In this document: positions 31,485 to 44,307 of the stretch, piece after piece
How positions within the stretch are numbered: position 1 is the stretch's first letter
Layout: every line of letters begins with the position of its first letter
Made by a program: the position numbers and the translations under genes
The notes under the pieces: model-generated
The model's input: the letters and a program-made list of their open reading frames with translations, nothing else
Told to the model about the DNA's origin: nothing
Databases searched by the model: none
Source: Brevipalpus yothersi
Lineage: Eukaryota > Arthropoda > Arachnida > Trombidiformes > Tenuipalpidae
Assembly (NCBI GenBank): GCA_003956705.1
Contig: QZCP01000248.1
Location: 1 to 64,000, forward strand
Direction: 5' to 3'
Length of the DNA stretch: 64,000 bases

Positions 31485-34400
31485 CATCGCTGAATGGCCA
31501 TTGACAGCTATCATTGTGGTCATACGGTTTGAATTTCCTCTGAGACTTTGAGACGTTATCAGAATATTCCAGTTCATCGCTATCACCATCATTCGAATGA
31601 GCAGAGCCAAGATGAGTTCTCAACATGATAGGAAAAAGTTTCTAGAAACAACTCAATTGATCAACATCATATCAGAACTCTATGTGTCTTCTGTATGTTC
31701 GTCTGTATGTGAAACATAATCTTGACAAGATCTCATGTAAGACTTCGAAAGTGAGTGTCTACCGCGACTATCAATGGAAACAAATTAATCCCAATCATTT
31801 CCTCTAATCTGGAGACCAAATGTTCACTCTTTTGTTCTATTCTAAGCTAAAGAGAGAAAAGAATTATCTCGCTACTGTGAAGAGAGAATTCAACAAAGCA
31901 ACAGAGAAAGAGAGAAAGAGAGAAAGAGAGAGAGAAACGGAAAGAAAGAAGAAAGAATCTGTAAAGAAAATGAGAAATTCACAGAGGCAAAGGCATAATT
32001 CGATTTGTGCAACAAATGATTGAAGAAGAAATGAGTAATCACTCGAAACCATCTTCTTTCTGTCTCTCTCTTTCTCTTTCTCTCTTCCCGATCATCATTA
32101 TAAACCATTTAAGGACTGTTCTAGCTACTTTCCGGATGATACTCCATGTGAAAATGGTGAATTCATCTAGCCAAATCTATTTGGAATCTCAACCAAATCA
32201 GTGTGTGTATGTGTAGAAACAGAATCGAGCAAAAAAAGTGCTGCCAACTTTCATCATCATTCCCCGATCGATAGGGTCAACAAGTTCGATGGGTACATGA
32301 TATGACTTATCGATTATTTTCATCTTTGGACAACAGTTGCTTCTGTCTTCATAAGTGTCAAGATTAATATATATTTTGATTCGAAAAGATTCAAAGAATG
32401 CCCAGACATACGCAATACACTCACACACACATTCATTTACATGTACATTCTCAAGTTGATGGAAAAAGATGAAACAATCCGAAAAGTTCTCATTAATATG
32501 AGTGTTAGAGCACAACAGAGAAGCGCACACTTACACACATACACACATATTTCGCTCTTAAATCATTAAATATGAATATTATTTTTTTGCTACAACACAT
32601 ACACCATAAATGTTTTTGAAAGAATTTATAATTGTGATGAATTATTCTCCAACAAATTATCTTCCCTTTGTACAAGGAATCTTATTCGCATTTGGAGGAG
32701 GCACAAATTTTCATCACCCAAAATGCTCACCAATTTGCATAAAACACACATGGATTCACTTCACACCCGCTCTCATTGCACATACATTCATTCTTATATA
32801 CATACTTATATACGCACATCCACACACACACAATCGTTTCAATTGCATTAAGTATTATTAAGAACACTTCATCTTGTCCACATCTTGACCGGAATAATTT
32901 GTTGGTTGGAACCCTTTTCCTGAGTGTGTATTCCTCTCTCTTTCTCTCGTCTCCTCTACTCTTGAATTCCAAGAAACAACAGCAACATTTTTGTTTGCTT
33001 CGTTGATCAATTCTTTTTTTTCACCTCTCTCACCAACTGAATGTGTAATGCTTCCATCTCAACATCAATGCTGTGTGTGTGTGAACATTGATAATATTGA
33101 TTACAGATTAATGGGATAATTTTTTGTTCGTACGTCATCAATCGAAGAGGTCAAGAGAGAGAAATGGAGAGCCTTTTTATCTCTTTCTTCACTCTCGTGA
33201 GCACGATAATTGGATTCTCCGATATGTTATACTTTTAATTAATATTAACGTTATCGTTGGCTTGGACAGTGCCAAAAATTGTGCTAAGTGTTATGGTGAC
33301 AATAATGATGATGATAATGATGTCAAGTGGCTTTGATTACTTTCGATTCGATGTCTTTCGCTAAATCATACCTTGGAATACAATAGAATATCATGGGAAA
33401 GGAAGAGAATTTTCTCTTCGAACTGTGTTGTTTTTTTTCGGGAGGAAAAATTAAGAGCATTGAGGAAATATATTATACGATATTTATTCAGGGAGGAAAA
33501 TGAAGAAAAAAATTTTCCCTCTCTCTCTCTCTTTTGCTCTCAGAATATTTCCTCAGATTTTTTTCCACTCCTCTTTATTCGAATATATTGTTTGCGCTTA
33601 ATAGATGGCTCCGCAATGAGTGATTGTATTTGTATGTAAAAAGAAAATTAAAATGAACCAAAATGAGAAAGTATTTTTTCTTCGAATTTTTTCGAATTTA
33701 CTCCTTTCTTCGTTTCACACACATTCATATAATATATAATATATACATCTATCTGAAAATGTCCCTGAATTATATGGTGTAAATGTACTCTCTTTTTTCG
33801 GTCCAAGATTATAGCTGTTCGTTACTTGCTAATCATATTGATTGTGCTATTCTAGCGAATAGATGTGTATAATTTGATGCTGAACTTGTATTGAATTTTT
33901 ATGAATCCAAAATTAGGGTTGCTGATTGCGGTACCAATTTTTTTCCTACTACACAGCTATACAGCTACTACCACCACTTCTGCTAATAAAACTACTGAAT
34001 TTTCGTGTCACTCGATAGAGATTGCCGAGTTTTGATTAATCAAGTCACTTGACTCTGAAGGTGAAATGGAAGCTTATCAGTGAATTCCATGGTAATTCGA
34101 AGAGAGAGGAGCATCACGTATATCAAAAACGGCCTTCCAATTGCAAGAGAGAGAGAAAGAAAGAGAGAGAAAGATATTTTAGCCGATATATTTATTCACA
34201 TATATATTTGAGCGCATAAAATTAGCACCAATTCGAGTAGACAGTTTCCGAGTGAAAAGAGTTAATTTAATAATAATCGCTCGAATCACTCTGTCTTTCC
34301 TCTTCTTTCTCCTAGAGCAAACCAATTCAGGCCATGACATTTACTTGACTTCATTTTATTCTTTTTTTTTCTCTCTTCCAACAGAAGATAGAAGAAGAAG

Positions 34401-35852
34401 TTTCATTTTTTCAAAACTTTTCAAATTCTGTAGCTTGAAGCAAAAAACTCGATTCACTGGTTTGCCATGTGAGAGTAGAAGCTTTACACATTTTGTAGAT
34501 CTTATAATGAAACATCAATGCAAGACTTGTTCGCTCAACGTGTACACACACACACACACACACACACATGGCGTTGAAAGTAATGAAATAAATTAAATTT
34601 GAAAATAAACTCTTCATATTCATCAAGAATTCACTGCAAATTAGTTTCATTTGCTCTAGATAGAGGTGTGCCTTCAAGGTGAAATTTGAGTGCTAAAATT
34701 TAGCTTCAAAAAAGTATCTACCAGAGAATAACTAGACTAAAAATAACAACATGATGATACATTATACGATCAATAATCCTTTCAACTCATGTCTGGATTG
34801 AAATACAAGGACTCCAATTTCGATAGTGGTGGTAATGGTCTTCAGAGAAATCGACTTCGAGTAACATGGAAAGAAAAAGAGAAAATGCCACTATTGATTA
34901 GAAGCCTTATAATATCGATCCTTTCGAAAGATGAGAAATGATTACATTGATTGTAGGAAAGAGAGAGAAAAAAAATTTAAGCGGAAATTCAATTTTTCTC
35001 CCTCGAAGTTTAAATCAGATGATTTCTGTTTCCGCTTTTGATTGCAAATGTTCGAATCCAAGATTAAATTTTTGATTATCACGAGAGTGAGAGAGAAAAA
35101 AAAGAGGACACAAAAAATTACAAAGAGTCACTAACATTTTTTAATCATGTTTTTCGAACAAGTAATTTGCCCGATTGTTGCGATTGTAATATGGACATTT
35201 AGAGTTGAAAAAGATAAAACTTCATATTGAACTAATTTGATCAACAAATCATACTCAGGCCTGAGAAATAAAGTAAGAAGGAAGGTGGAGGCTGGGAAAG
35301 AGGATAAAATCAGCGAGACACCAATAAGGATCAAATAGAAATGAGAGAAGAAGAAAGAGAGAGAGAAATGAGTGAGAGAATGATATCACAATTTGAATCA
35401 ATTTGGATATATATATAGTATTTATACGTGTGTGTGTGTTGTGGTAATGGTGATAATTAATGATACAATCAATCAGGTCCTGAAACCGCGTTGAGATAAT
35501 CCTCAGTCTCTGATTGGCGCTTAAACGGAAAATGTTGAATCAATTCATATATTTCGATGGGAATTCATGGAATGCTCATGACCATCAGGAGAGAGAGAGA
35601 GAAAAATAGAAAGAGAGAGGAAGAGAGAAAGAAAAGAGTGAGATAGAGGGAGAAAGGGGAAAAAAATAGCGGAAGAAGGAGGATTTCCACCCTTCCCAGT
35701 TCAGCTTGAGCGTCATCACAAGGTGACCACTAAGGCCACTGCACACCCAGAAAGACCCTTGTGTGTGTGTATGTTTAGATGATGTACATGATTCTTCTTG
35801 CCATTGAGTGAGGCTAGGCGTTAGAGGTGCAAAAAGGCGCAGCAAAACACCC
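31485..35852. other. Gene-free stretch upstream of the tRNA gene
   Basis: Only AT-rich sequence and short GA, CT and CA repeats were seen, for example CA near 34544-34568 and GA near 31904-31936. No conserved open frame was found. The RNA gene at 35853 is the next supported feature. Confidence 0.5.
35844..35847 (-). terminator. Pol III terminator of tRNA-Thr
   Basis: A run of four T on the minus strand just after the tRNA; a second run of five T lies at 35831-35835. Runs of four or more T terminate RNA polymerase III. Confidence 0.6.
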
Positions 35853-35924
35853 TGGCCCAGGTGGGATTCGAACCCACGACCTCTGGTTTACGAGACCAAC
35901 GCTCTGCCTCTAAGCTACAGGGCC
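35853..35924 (-). tRNA. tRNA-Thr, anticodon CGU
   Basis: A 72-nt cloverleaf folds on the minus strand. The acceptor stem GGCCCTG/CTGGGCC has a T-T mismatch at pair 6-67, followed by discriminator A. The D arm is GCTT/AGC with a T-G pair, and the anticodon stem is TTGGT/ACCAG around loop CTCGTAA, so the anticodon is CGT. The T arm is GTGGG-TTCGAAT-CCCAC. The internal Pol III promoter is present: A box TAGCTTAGAGG and B box GGTTCGAATCC. No CCA is encoded, as expected for eukaryotes. There is no intron. A T4 run lies 5 nt beyond the 3' end. It sits 235 bp downstream of PTEN on the same strand and is probably transcribed independently. Confidence 0.95.
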
Positions 35925-36159
35925 ATGTCAGAACTTTGAGCAAGATTGTAACAGGGCATTTGATCTACATGCTCATGATTTTTTTTCTTCTCTCTGGTCC
36001 AATCGATAAGTTGTATCCCAATCGAAATGGATTCATCGCTTATGTGATATAGAGAGGTGTGCTTTAATGTATGTATATTATCGAACGCATTTGCCACTAG
36101 TGTTTGAAAGCTGACCGTGAAAAGTGTAGACGTTGGAGAACAAAAGTAGTTTGGCTTCT

Positions 36160-38311
36160 TCACTTGGTCTCTCTGAACGTTAAAGTCACTTTAAAAGAAT
36201 CGTCTAAATTACCAACTTTGTCCAAATCTTCTTTGTAAAATTGTAGCGGATGATCACCGTCCTCTAAGGTGTCAGAAAAATTAAATCTGCAGAGAGTAGA
36301 GAAGAGAGAGAGAGAGAAAAGAGAAAGAGAGAATATAAGTTGAGTGTTCGAGTGAGTGAAGGAGATGGAAGAGAGAAAGAGAGGAAAAAACTGAACACCC
36401 AAAGAGTGATCATCATTAATTGTCAAGAGAAGAGAAGAGCATTTTCATTCATCAACTTACCTTCTCCCATGGAATAAGCTCGAAGTTTGATTGGAACCGG
36501 ATAAAAAAGTTCCTCGAGAGTCACTTAAATGTGAAGATGAACATAATGAGGATGCACTAGATTGATCGGTAGAAGATCGGCCATTAACTCTAACTAACGC
36601 AGGTAGCTTTGTTTTGTAATTGGAGAACTTTGCACTATTAGATTTGAATGGTGATTTGTTTGAGTTGTTGTTTTTAGGAGAAATGGAAACAGCCGATGTT
36701 CTGAAAGAAAACCCGTTCATTTTGCGATTATTGCTCGAATTCATAGAGATGTTGGATACATATGATGTGCACAGTGGGCCTCTAGTAGCAATAGAAGGAT
36801 TGCTTATGGTTGAATTTTCTTTCATTTCCCCTGATGTATTGGATAAAGTTGAATTCTCTATATGATCACAATAATCATCTTCAATATTGTAAAGGTGCTT
36901 AATTGTTGAAGACCTTGTGGCCATTAGTCCATCATTGATTGATGATGCAGGGGATTTGCCAAAAGATGAGGTAACGGCAAGATTTGTTGGAGAATTTGAA
37001 TGATTATTACAATTGCTTGCCTCTACTGTGCACGAAGTTGTGATAGTATTTAATACATCCAAAGTGTTAGTATGATTAACAATGTTACTATTCCTTGATG
37101 GTGATGAGGATGGAAATGTAGTGTTCGTGTTAGATGTAGGAGGTGGAGGAGAGGGGATGGTGTTGTTGGGTGCTTGTGTTGATTTAACACCATTACTGCA
37201 GCTGATTACATTTACAGGATCACTGTATTCTAATTTGATGAAGAAAGTGTTCAACCACAATGTGAATAAGCGATCATTTTTGATGATTCTTTCCGTATTT
37301 TTACTTGCATTACTACAGGTATACAATTCAACTTTCACATCACCACTGAGCTGAAGTGATTCGAAGGTGAGATATATCTCATCTTCGCCTTTGGCGCATT
37401 CCAAATATTCTTTGCGTACACATTGTTTATCTTGAAATATCATCAAAGAGAATCCACCTTTGGTACGATTGGGTAATCGTTGTAACAAGATGGACCGTAA
37501 AAACATGTCTGTTAATTGATACTCTCTCTTGCTTTTGACTAGTCTTTCATAATAGTGAACATATCGACGCTGACTGGGTATGGTTACCCCTCTATTATCT
37601 TTGGTACGCTCAGATGCATACAATTGTAATGCATCTCCAGCGGTTTGACAAAGTCCTGAGTGGACAAGGTAACTACACAACATAGCTCCTGTTCTTCCTT
37701 TACCAGCTTTACAATGGATCGCTGCAACATTATTCTCATCTTGTTGGAGCCAATTTTTGACATCTTCACAAAATTTTTTGATACAATTGAATGATGGTGG
37801 ATTATGATCATCAATCGGATAGAGAGCAACTCGATAATGAAACTTGGAAGGATCATAATTGCGCTCGGAGCACAAATTGTATATCTTGTAATGGTCTCCG
37901 TGGTTGAGGTCTAGAAATTTTCTAACATCGTCAATGCTATTACGATATATTCTTTCTACTTTATCCGCGGGATAGCCCATTGCAATTAAGTTAGGCAGTA
38001 TATCTGCATGATGATAATGAGTGAATGAGTTGACCAATGAAGTCCCCATGAGCCAATGAATGGATGAATGAAATGGAATGAATTGGATGTATCGCAGATA
38101 AAAGAGATAAAGAGAGAGAGAAAAAAAATATAATGTTAAAGAGTGGAAAAGAGAGAGAGAAGCACACACACAAAACTGTGTGTGTAAATAGTAAAGTAAC
38201 AACAGAGGGAAATGCTCTTCCAATATACTAACATGAAAGGTCCAAATTGAAGCCATCCCTTTGAATTCGTTTCTTTTTCTTGCTCACAATTGACTTTAAT
38301 GCAGTGGTCAT
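36160..38311 (-). CDS. PTEN: PTEN, PIP3 3-phosphatase and tumour suppressor (three exons)
   Basis: PTEN removes the 3-phosphate of PI(3,4,5)P3 at the plasma membrane and opposes PI3K/Akt signalling. Exons are complement(38233..38311), (36461..38003) and (36160..36286), giving 582 aa. Exon 1 encodes the PIP2-binding N terminus with KKKKR (11-15) and DGFNLDLS. The phase-1 intron after it matches, from memory, the first intron of vertebrate PTEN. The P-loop HCKAGKGRTG is at 123-132 with Cys124 and Arg130; Asp92 (DDHNPP) and TIPSQRRYVHYYE follow. The C2 domain starts near 187. After NTFFI (278-282) comes about 250 residues of Ser/Asn/Thr-rich sequence (about 290-540). The protein then resumes at exon 3 with a C2 strand (LQFYKEDLDK to FKVTLTF). 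It ends FRETK, without the phosphorylated tail or PDZ ligand of other PTENs. Open frames on the opposite strand are shadows. Confidence 0.95.
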
Positions 38312-38514
38312 TTCTCAAGATACCGCACGTGTTATCAAACGGATAATGATCACAAGATTATTTTTACACACACCACAATCAAACACTCTTTTTTTATACA
38401 ATTAAAAATGAAAAAGAGAGAGAGAGAGACAAGCATAAATCCAAAAGCGAGAGACCTTCTCAATACACACAAGCTCTCGCTCTCTCATCAGATACTAGCG
38501 CCACATTTGCTTTC

Positions 38515-38552
38515 GAGAGAGAGAGAGAGAGAGAGAGAGTCTCTCTCTCTCT
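38515..38552. repeat. Purine-pyrimidine strand-switch repeat, (GA)n next to (TC)n
   Basis: GA units (38515-38539) pass directly into TC units (38540-38552), giving a perfect inverted repeat of about 13 bp per arm. A further TC run follows at 38561-38575. It lies about 200 bp upstream of the PTEN start codon. Confidence 0.8.
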
Positions 38553-38685
38553 ATCATGCATCTCTCTCTCTCTCTCCAATATCCTGAACTTCTGAATCTC
38601 GCAGAATTTTCCCCCTGGTAACACCGAAAATAAAGGCTCACTTTGGCCACATCCAGGCAACACTTTTACACACATTGCTTGCTTG

Positions 38686-38690
<5 letters not shown>

Positions 38691-38752
<62 letters not shown>
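38691..38752. repeat. (CT)n microsatellite
   Basis: Uninterrupted CT dinucleotides, about 31 units, on the plus strand. Confidence 0.95.
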
Positions 38753-38754
<2 letters not shown>

Positions 38755-39197
38755 ATTTCTTTCTTTTCCTACTACTTGTTCTTCTCGAACTGGCCATCGG
38801 TCAGTTGATATTTTATTTTTCTATGGCTTTTTCGTGACTTGTAGTCCAAGGATTGGCACTTGATTTGTGTGCGGATGATCAAACAAAATTTTTCAGTATG
38901 CTGTTCGACTGGAGTGGCGAGATGAAATTAGAAAAAGAGTACCATTGATCTGGTAATGAGCTGAATAAAGGGTTATCATGAACATGCATATACATGTACA
39001 TGTAAATGTGAGTGTGTGTAGGTATGGAAGGGTTTTCTTCATTCCATTTGAATGTGAAAAAGAGTGGTAAAGAAGGAGAGTAGATAATTATTTTTCTCTC
39101 ACCATTCAGGTCGAATCGGGCTGGGTGGATAGTCGAACTGCTAGAACTCTCCAAAAAAAGAACTCTCTCGCTCTCCATTCTTGTGTATTCGATATGT

Positions 39198-39239
<42 letters not shown>

Positions 39240-39683
39240 TCTTGCTGTCATGAAATTGTATCTTGTATGTGTATGCAAAAGAGTGGTTAACAATAAAGTC
39301 TGAAGGTGGTGTATGCATGCCTCAAGGATTAGAGGCCGATAGAAGAAGTGGAACTGAATAGCCACAACCAAGTAGTAGCATTGATCATCGTTCTGGTGAT
39401 CCAGTTGATGAATTTTTCAAATGATACTTCCGCGTTTTTGTCTGATAGACATGTTATCAAAATGTGTGAGTGTGTGGATAAAAATATACATTCCAAACAC
39501 CAGACAGTTAGCCTTATTTTTCCTCTGGTCTCTGTCTCTGTGGGAAAATATTCACTCACACACACATACACATATTTCATTCTGACTCACATTCATGATG
39601 ATGAATTCCAATTGTATTTGATTTCAATTGACATTTTTCACTTGGAAAATTCTGACACTCTCTTACAATTTACCCTGGAAACA

Positions 39684-39686
<3 letters not shown>

Positions 39687-39738
<52 letters not shown>
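39687..39738. repeat. (TC)n microsatellite
   Basis: Uninterrupted TC dinucleotides, about 26 units. A similar array of about 19 units lies at 39199-39236. Confidence 0.95.
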
Positions 39739-39740
<2 letters not shown>

Positions 39741-40395
39741 ATCCAAGCTCCACATGATTACGGTTTATGAACATTGTCATCCTAGTCTCCTCCTTCTCAT
39801 CACGATTCCATTCCTCCTTGTCAACTGGCAAGACATGACTTCTCGATACTTTTTCTCTCTTTTTCTCTCACATACATCTCATCAACTTTGAATTGTAAAG
39901 AGAGAAAAAGAAAAAGTGATGACCACTCTACCATGCAACCATAGTTCTGGCAAGCAATCAGGCAACAATGTGACCCTGAACCTGAAAATCCATATATACA
40001 CTATGAATATGAGTCATGAGCAGATAGAAAATCCCATCCATCCAGAAAGATAAGGAAGAGGGAAAAAGAACTCTCGGAAGAATCACTTTTTCAATGCTAA
40101 AAGAAAGAAAATTCTCAGCACACATGTTTGTATGCATCATCCTTATCATCAAGAGGCATTTTCCAATAGTTTGCAATGAATCATCACCTCCAATCATCAG
40201 CCAAATCAAGGAAACTCAGCTAATCCTATTGGTCCAGGTGTTCACTCCCTGACCACATTTTTCCCCAACACATGGATGCATCATGATGAACTCTAATCTG
40301 AATCACTTCGTTCGATGACCACACAATCATGGCATTACTATCTTCCAAAGAGAGCGAGAGAGAGAGAGGAATTCCCTCAACATGGAAGAGAAGGG

Positions 40396-40432
<37 letters not shown>

Positions 40433-40616
40433 CGCAACACACACACACACTGTCAACCCTATCAGCCGAGTGAATCGTGAAATTTATCACATCTCTCTAT
40501 TGTAATTATCGTTCAAGACCAAATCTTCTCATTAATATACAACCAATGACTGGATCTGTTCCTCTCATTTTCCCTTCTTTCTTTCTCTCTCCAATTATCT
40601 CGAGGACAAGCTCGCT

Positions 40617-40636
40617 GTAGAGCAGAGCAGAGCAGA

Positions 40637-40709
<73 letters not shown>
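40617..40709. repeat. Compound repeat: AGAGC pentamers, then (AG)n
   Basis: Four to five AGAGC units (40617-40640) run into about 35 AG units (40639-40709). The pentamer looks like a locally duplicated interruption of the array. Confidence 0.9.
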
Positions 40710-40713
<4 letters not shown>

Positions 40714-41917
40714 AAAGAGCATTTGCCTGAGGTAAGCTTCATGCTGCTAGCAAGAGAATCTTGAATTTAATAGAATTATCTTCCAAGCCAATCAGTTGAA
40801 AATTTCTTCTCCCTTTTCATTTGACATGATGCCATCGCACAGACAGACACACACACACACACACTTACACCAACGTTTGCAGGTTTTCCTGGTTATTTGG
40901 TTTTATTATTTCTTCTCTTTTTTTTCGGTTTACACATCTACATGCCATGATTTGGGAAACCTGGATATTTCTTCAATACCTTTTGCGTCTCTCTTTTTTT
41001 CTTTCTCTCTCTCTCTCTCATCACTGATCGTCCGTTTCCCTTTGCACGCTTTCCTCTTCAGCATCAACTTCCTTCCAGGATCTGAAATCTAGGATCTTCC
41101 GTCATTCCATAGGGAATCGCGTTGATACTTTCACTACTACCTGCTCACTCATGCACTCACGTAAAAATATGTGTATATATATACACACACATAGACACAT
41201 ACAAGCTAGATCTAGTAATTCCATCATGCAGTATAAGAGAAACAGAGTATAAGAGAAAAACTGATATCCCTAGTTCGAGGATCTTTGGGCTGAGATGATA
41301 CGATACGATACCAAATCAATTGCCTACAGGATAGATGTGACAAGGTTTTTTTGTCAGGGTTTTGCAGCGGATAATCAATCAGAATCTTGTGTGTGTGTAT
41401 GTGTAACGTTAAAATTTTCATCTTCACCGTTCAAGGAAGCAAGAATGTGAATGTAAATGTGTAGATTACAGAAAATTGATTCTTTTGCTGGGCTCTTTTC
41501 TGCTGTAATCCTTCTGCAACTGGAGTATTTTTCAATTGCGCAATATTCGACTTGCATGACTGATGAGAGTTCAATGAACAGCTATCATAATGATGATCCC
41601 GGTATTCGTTGAATTCTTTTTAAGAACATTGGAAATGATTGGAAGAAAAGATAAAAAATACTTACTATTAAATTTATTTTTGCATACTAATTGTAATTGT
41701 GTGCATTGAGAGGCGAAAAAAAAGAAAATTTAAATTTTTTGGCAGCTTAACACACACTTCTTTGACTACATTTAATAATGCAATTTTTTCTCCTCTTTTT
41801 TTCTATCTTTCAATTACACTTGTTCCATTGGTTCATGTGATAATTTTGTTGCAAATTAAAATTAAAGATCACTGGTCTTTCAACCAGCTTATTAGTTGGT
41901 TTCTTAGATAAATCTTG

Positions 41918-41920
<3 letters not shown>

Positions 41921-41978
<58 letters not shown>
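41921..41978. repeat. (CT)n microsatellite
   Basis: Uninterrupted CT dinucleotides, about 29 units. Confidence 0.95.
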
Positions 41979-41981
<3 letters not shown>

Positions 41982-44262
41982 GATTGTGATCGCTAGTTGG
42001 TTGAAAAAATAGAGAGATACAGTCTCTTGATCACCTTAAAGTGGGTAAATTAGTTAAGTAAAAATATTCAAGATATGAGGCGAAAAGTAGATTGTGTGAG
42101 TAGGGTGAATAAAGTGTCATTATCTTTCTTGAGACCATGCTGCAAAAATTACAGTAAAAATTGGCAGAAAAATTTGAATACTATTTCCCTCTCATGTAGC
42201 AGTGAAGGATGAATAAGATTTACCTCTTTGGCATCGAACCCATTTCAGGGTAAGAGAGAGAGAGAGAGAGAGAGAGAGGGATAGATGATGAATAAAGAAA
42301 ATATTCCGCTGCAGGAATCTTGGGAATATGGATGCTTGCTCATCTCGTTTGTCCTCTCTCTCTCTTCCTCTTTGGTGAAAGCTTTTATTCCTATCGATAC
42401 GATGATTGATGAGTTCAATCGACATTTAGGTTGAGGCCAGCGTTTAAAATGTTGCAAGTAACATGCAAATGCGGAAAAAATGAGAAGGAAAGATAGAAAG
42501 AAAGAGGAAGAGAGAGGAAGAGAGAAAGGGAGAGAGAGGGAGAGATTTTTCTCCTCTTTAATTTTGGCTCTTAAAAAAATCGCTAAATTCTGTTCTTTCT
42601 GCTTCTGAAATTTTTTTGGAAAAAATGAGAGATTGAGAGAGGAAAAAAGTTATCCAACATAATTTTGGAGCATATTTTTATCTATTCCTTCATGGTAAAT
42701 TGAGGCAAAATTTTGGTTCATCACACGTGTAGAGAGATGCAAGTCAAATCAGTTCCAAATTGTTGCCTCTGTAAAATAAAAAAGAAAAAAAAAGATCTTT
42801 CAAGATGAAGATGGAAGAGAATCAAGTAGATGAGCAATATGAGGATGAAAATTGGTGAGAGAGGAGGGAAAAAAGTGATCTTAGAATAAGATAACCTTTA
42901 TCCTGGCACCTAATGGACTGAGATGGGAATAACGGAGACATAATGATGATCACAAATGACAAGAGTTGACGAGAAAGATGTTGGAGAAGAACAAATCGCA
43001 TCTTCTCTGACGGCTTATTGAAACTGTTCCAAGACATATCAGAATCCATGAAATCAGGACAAGCGTGCCTTATATTCTTACATCATTGTTCTTCTTCGCT
43101 CTTTTCCACCTCCCAAAGTGATGCGGCTCATTATTGGCCTGAGAGCTCACTTCACTTTTGTCGAGCGATCAAACCCTTTTTATTGCTCACAGATAGCTAG
43201 CTAATCCACTTATTTCTCAGCCTCTATCATTAGACCTGCAAACAGTTAATCAAGCCATAATTTCCGTTTGCTTATGGAAAAAGATAATTTCGAGTGGATT
43301 GAAATCAATTCATCAACTCTTTTCTCTCTCTTTCTCTCTTCTCATCCTCCTTCATTCTGCATCGACCCATTCCGTAAGCATAAGTGTCGCTTACCAACAA
43401 CTCAATATGATATGTCATTCGTTGATCATTGTCCTCATCGAGACAATCGTTGAGCTTTTTCGATGCTGGGAATCGAGAGGAGAAAGAGAAAGAGAGTGAA
43501 AAAAAAGTGGCAAAGACAATAGCACTTACAGCTCACATAACGTACAGTCTGGTTGATCTATTCGGAAGGGAAAATGCTTCAAGCTAACTTGGATCTTGGA
43601 GAGGGGAATAGAAAGAGAAGAGAATAAACTTATGAGTTCCATGGTGATTATAATCTACAATCTTGTTCGTGTGCCTATCATCAGACACACATGACACTAT
43701 CTATGGTGCTATAAATGAAATCAGATGAACGATCTGAATAGTATAACCTTCATCAGTTAGGTCATACAACCTGTTGGCTAGAGGCAAATAATCGGATAGA
43801 TTGATTCTGTATTTTATGATGAAAAAAAAATCGATCATAATCAATCTTCAAATCTTTCTTTCTCTCTTTCTTTTCCATTCTCTTATCATGAATACCTAGG
43901 GAGAGAGAGAGACAGTGGGAAAGAGAGAGTAGAATGTCTATGGAAGATACAAGTTTTTCCCAATCTGACTTGTGTCTTATCTTGTAGACATAGTGACAGT
44001 AGACGAAGTGAGGGAAAAGAGAGTACATGGTGTGATGACGATATCGAATTGGAGATGAAGTTTGATTGTGTATGTAGTGGCGAAGGCTAACAAGAATGGG
44101 AAATAATGGTAAAAGTAGGGAAAAAAAGGAAGCTTCCACAGTTTCCCAAAAGCTGTTCATGTGCATGTGTCTGTGTCATCCAGAAGATTCTGATTTTGCC
44201 CAAGGGCATTGGGAGATCCTTCTGTCAGTCTGTAAATGCTTTTTCCATCCACATGAAATTGA

Positions 44263-44264
<2 letters not shown>

Positions 44265-44306
<42 letters not shown>
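44265..44306. repeat. (CT)n microsatellite
   Basis: Uninterrupted CT dinucleotides, about 21 units. Confidence 0.95.

Positions 44307-44307
<1 letters not shown>

Noticed and set aside
37082..37354. Plus-strand open frames inside PTEN, and those inside calmodulin, the CNG channel and AFG2
   Set aside because: They lie antisense to strongly conserved coding exons and have no independent support.
38234..38318. Alternative readings of PTEN exon 1, such as the frames giving MASIWTFHV and MRNDHCIKV
   Set aside because: The third frame encodes the conserved PTEN N terminus and joins in the correct phase to exon 2; the others do not.
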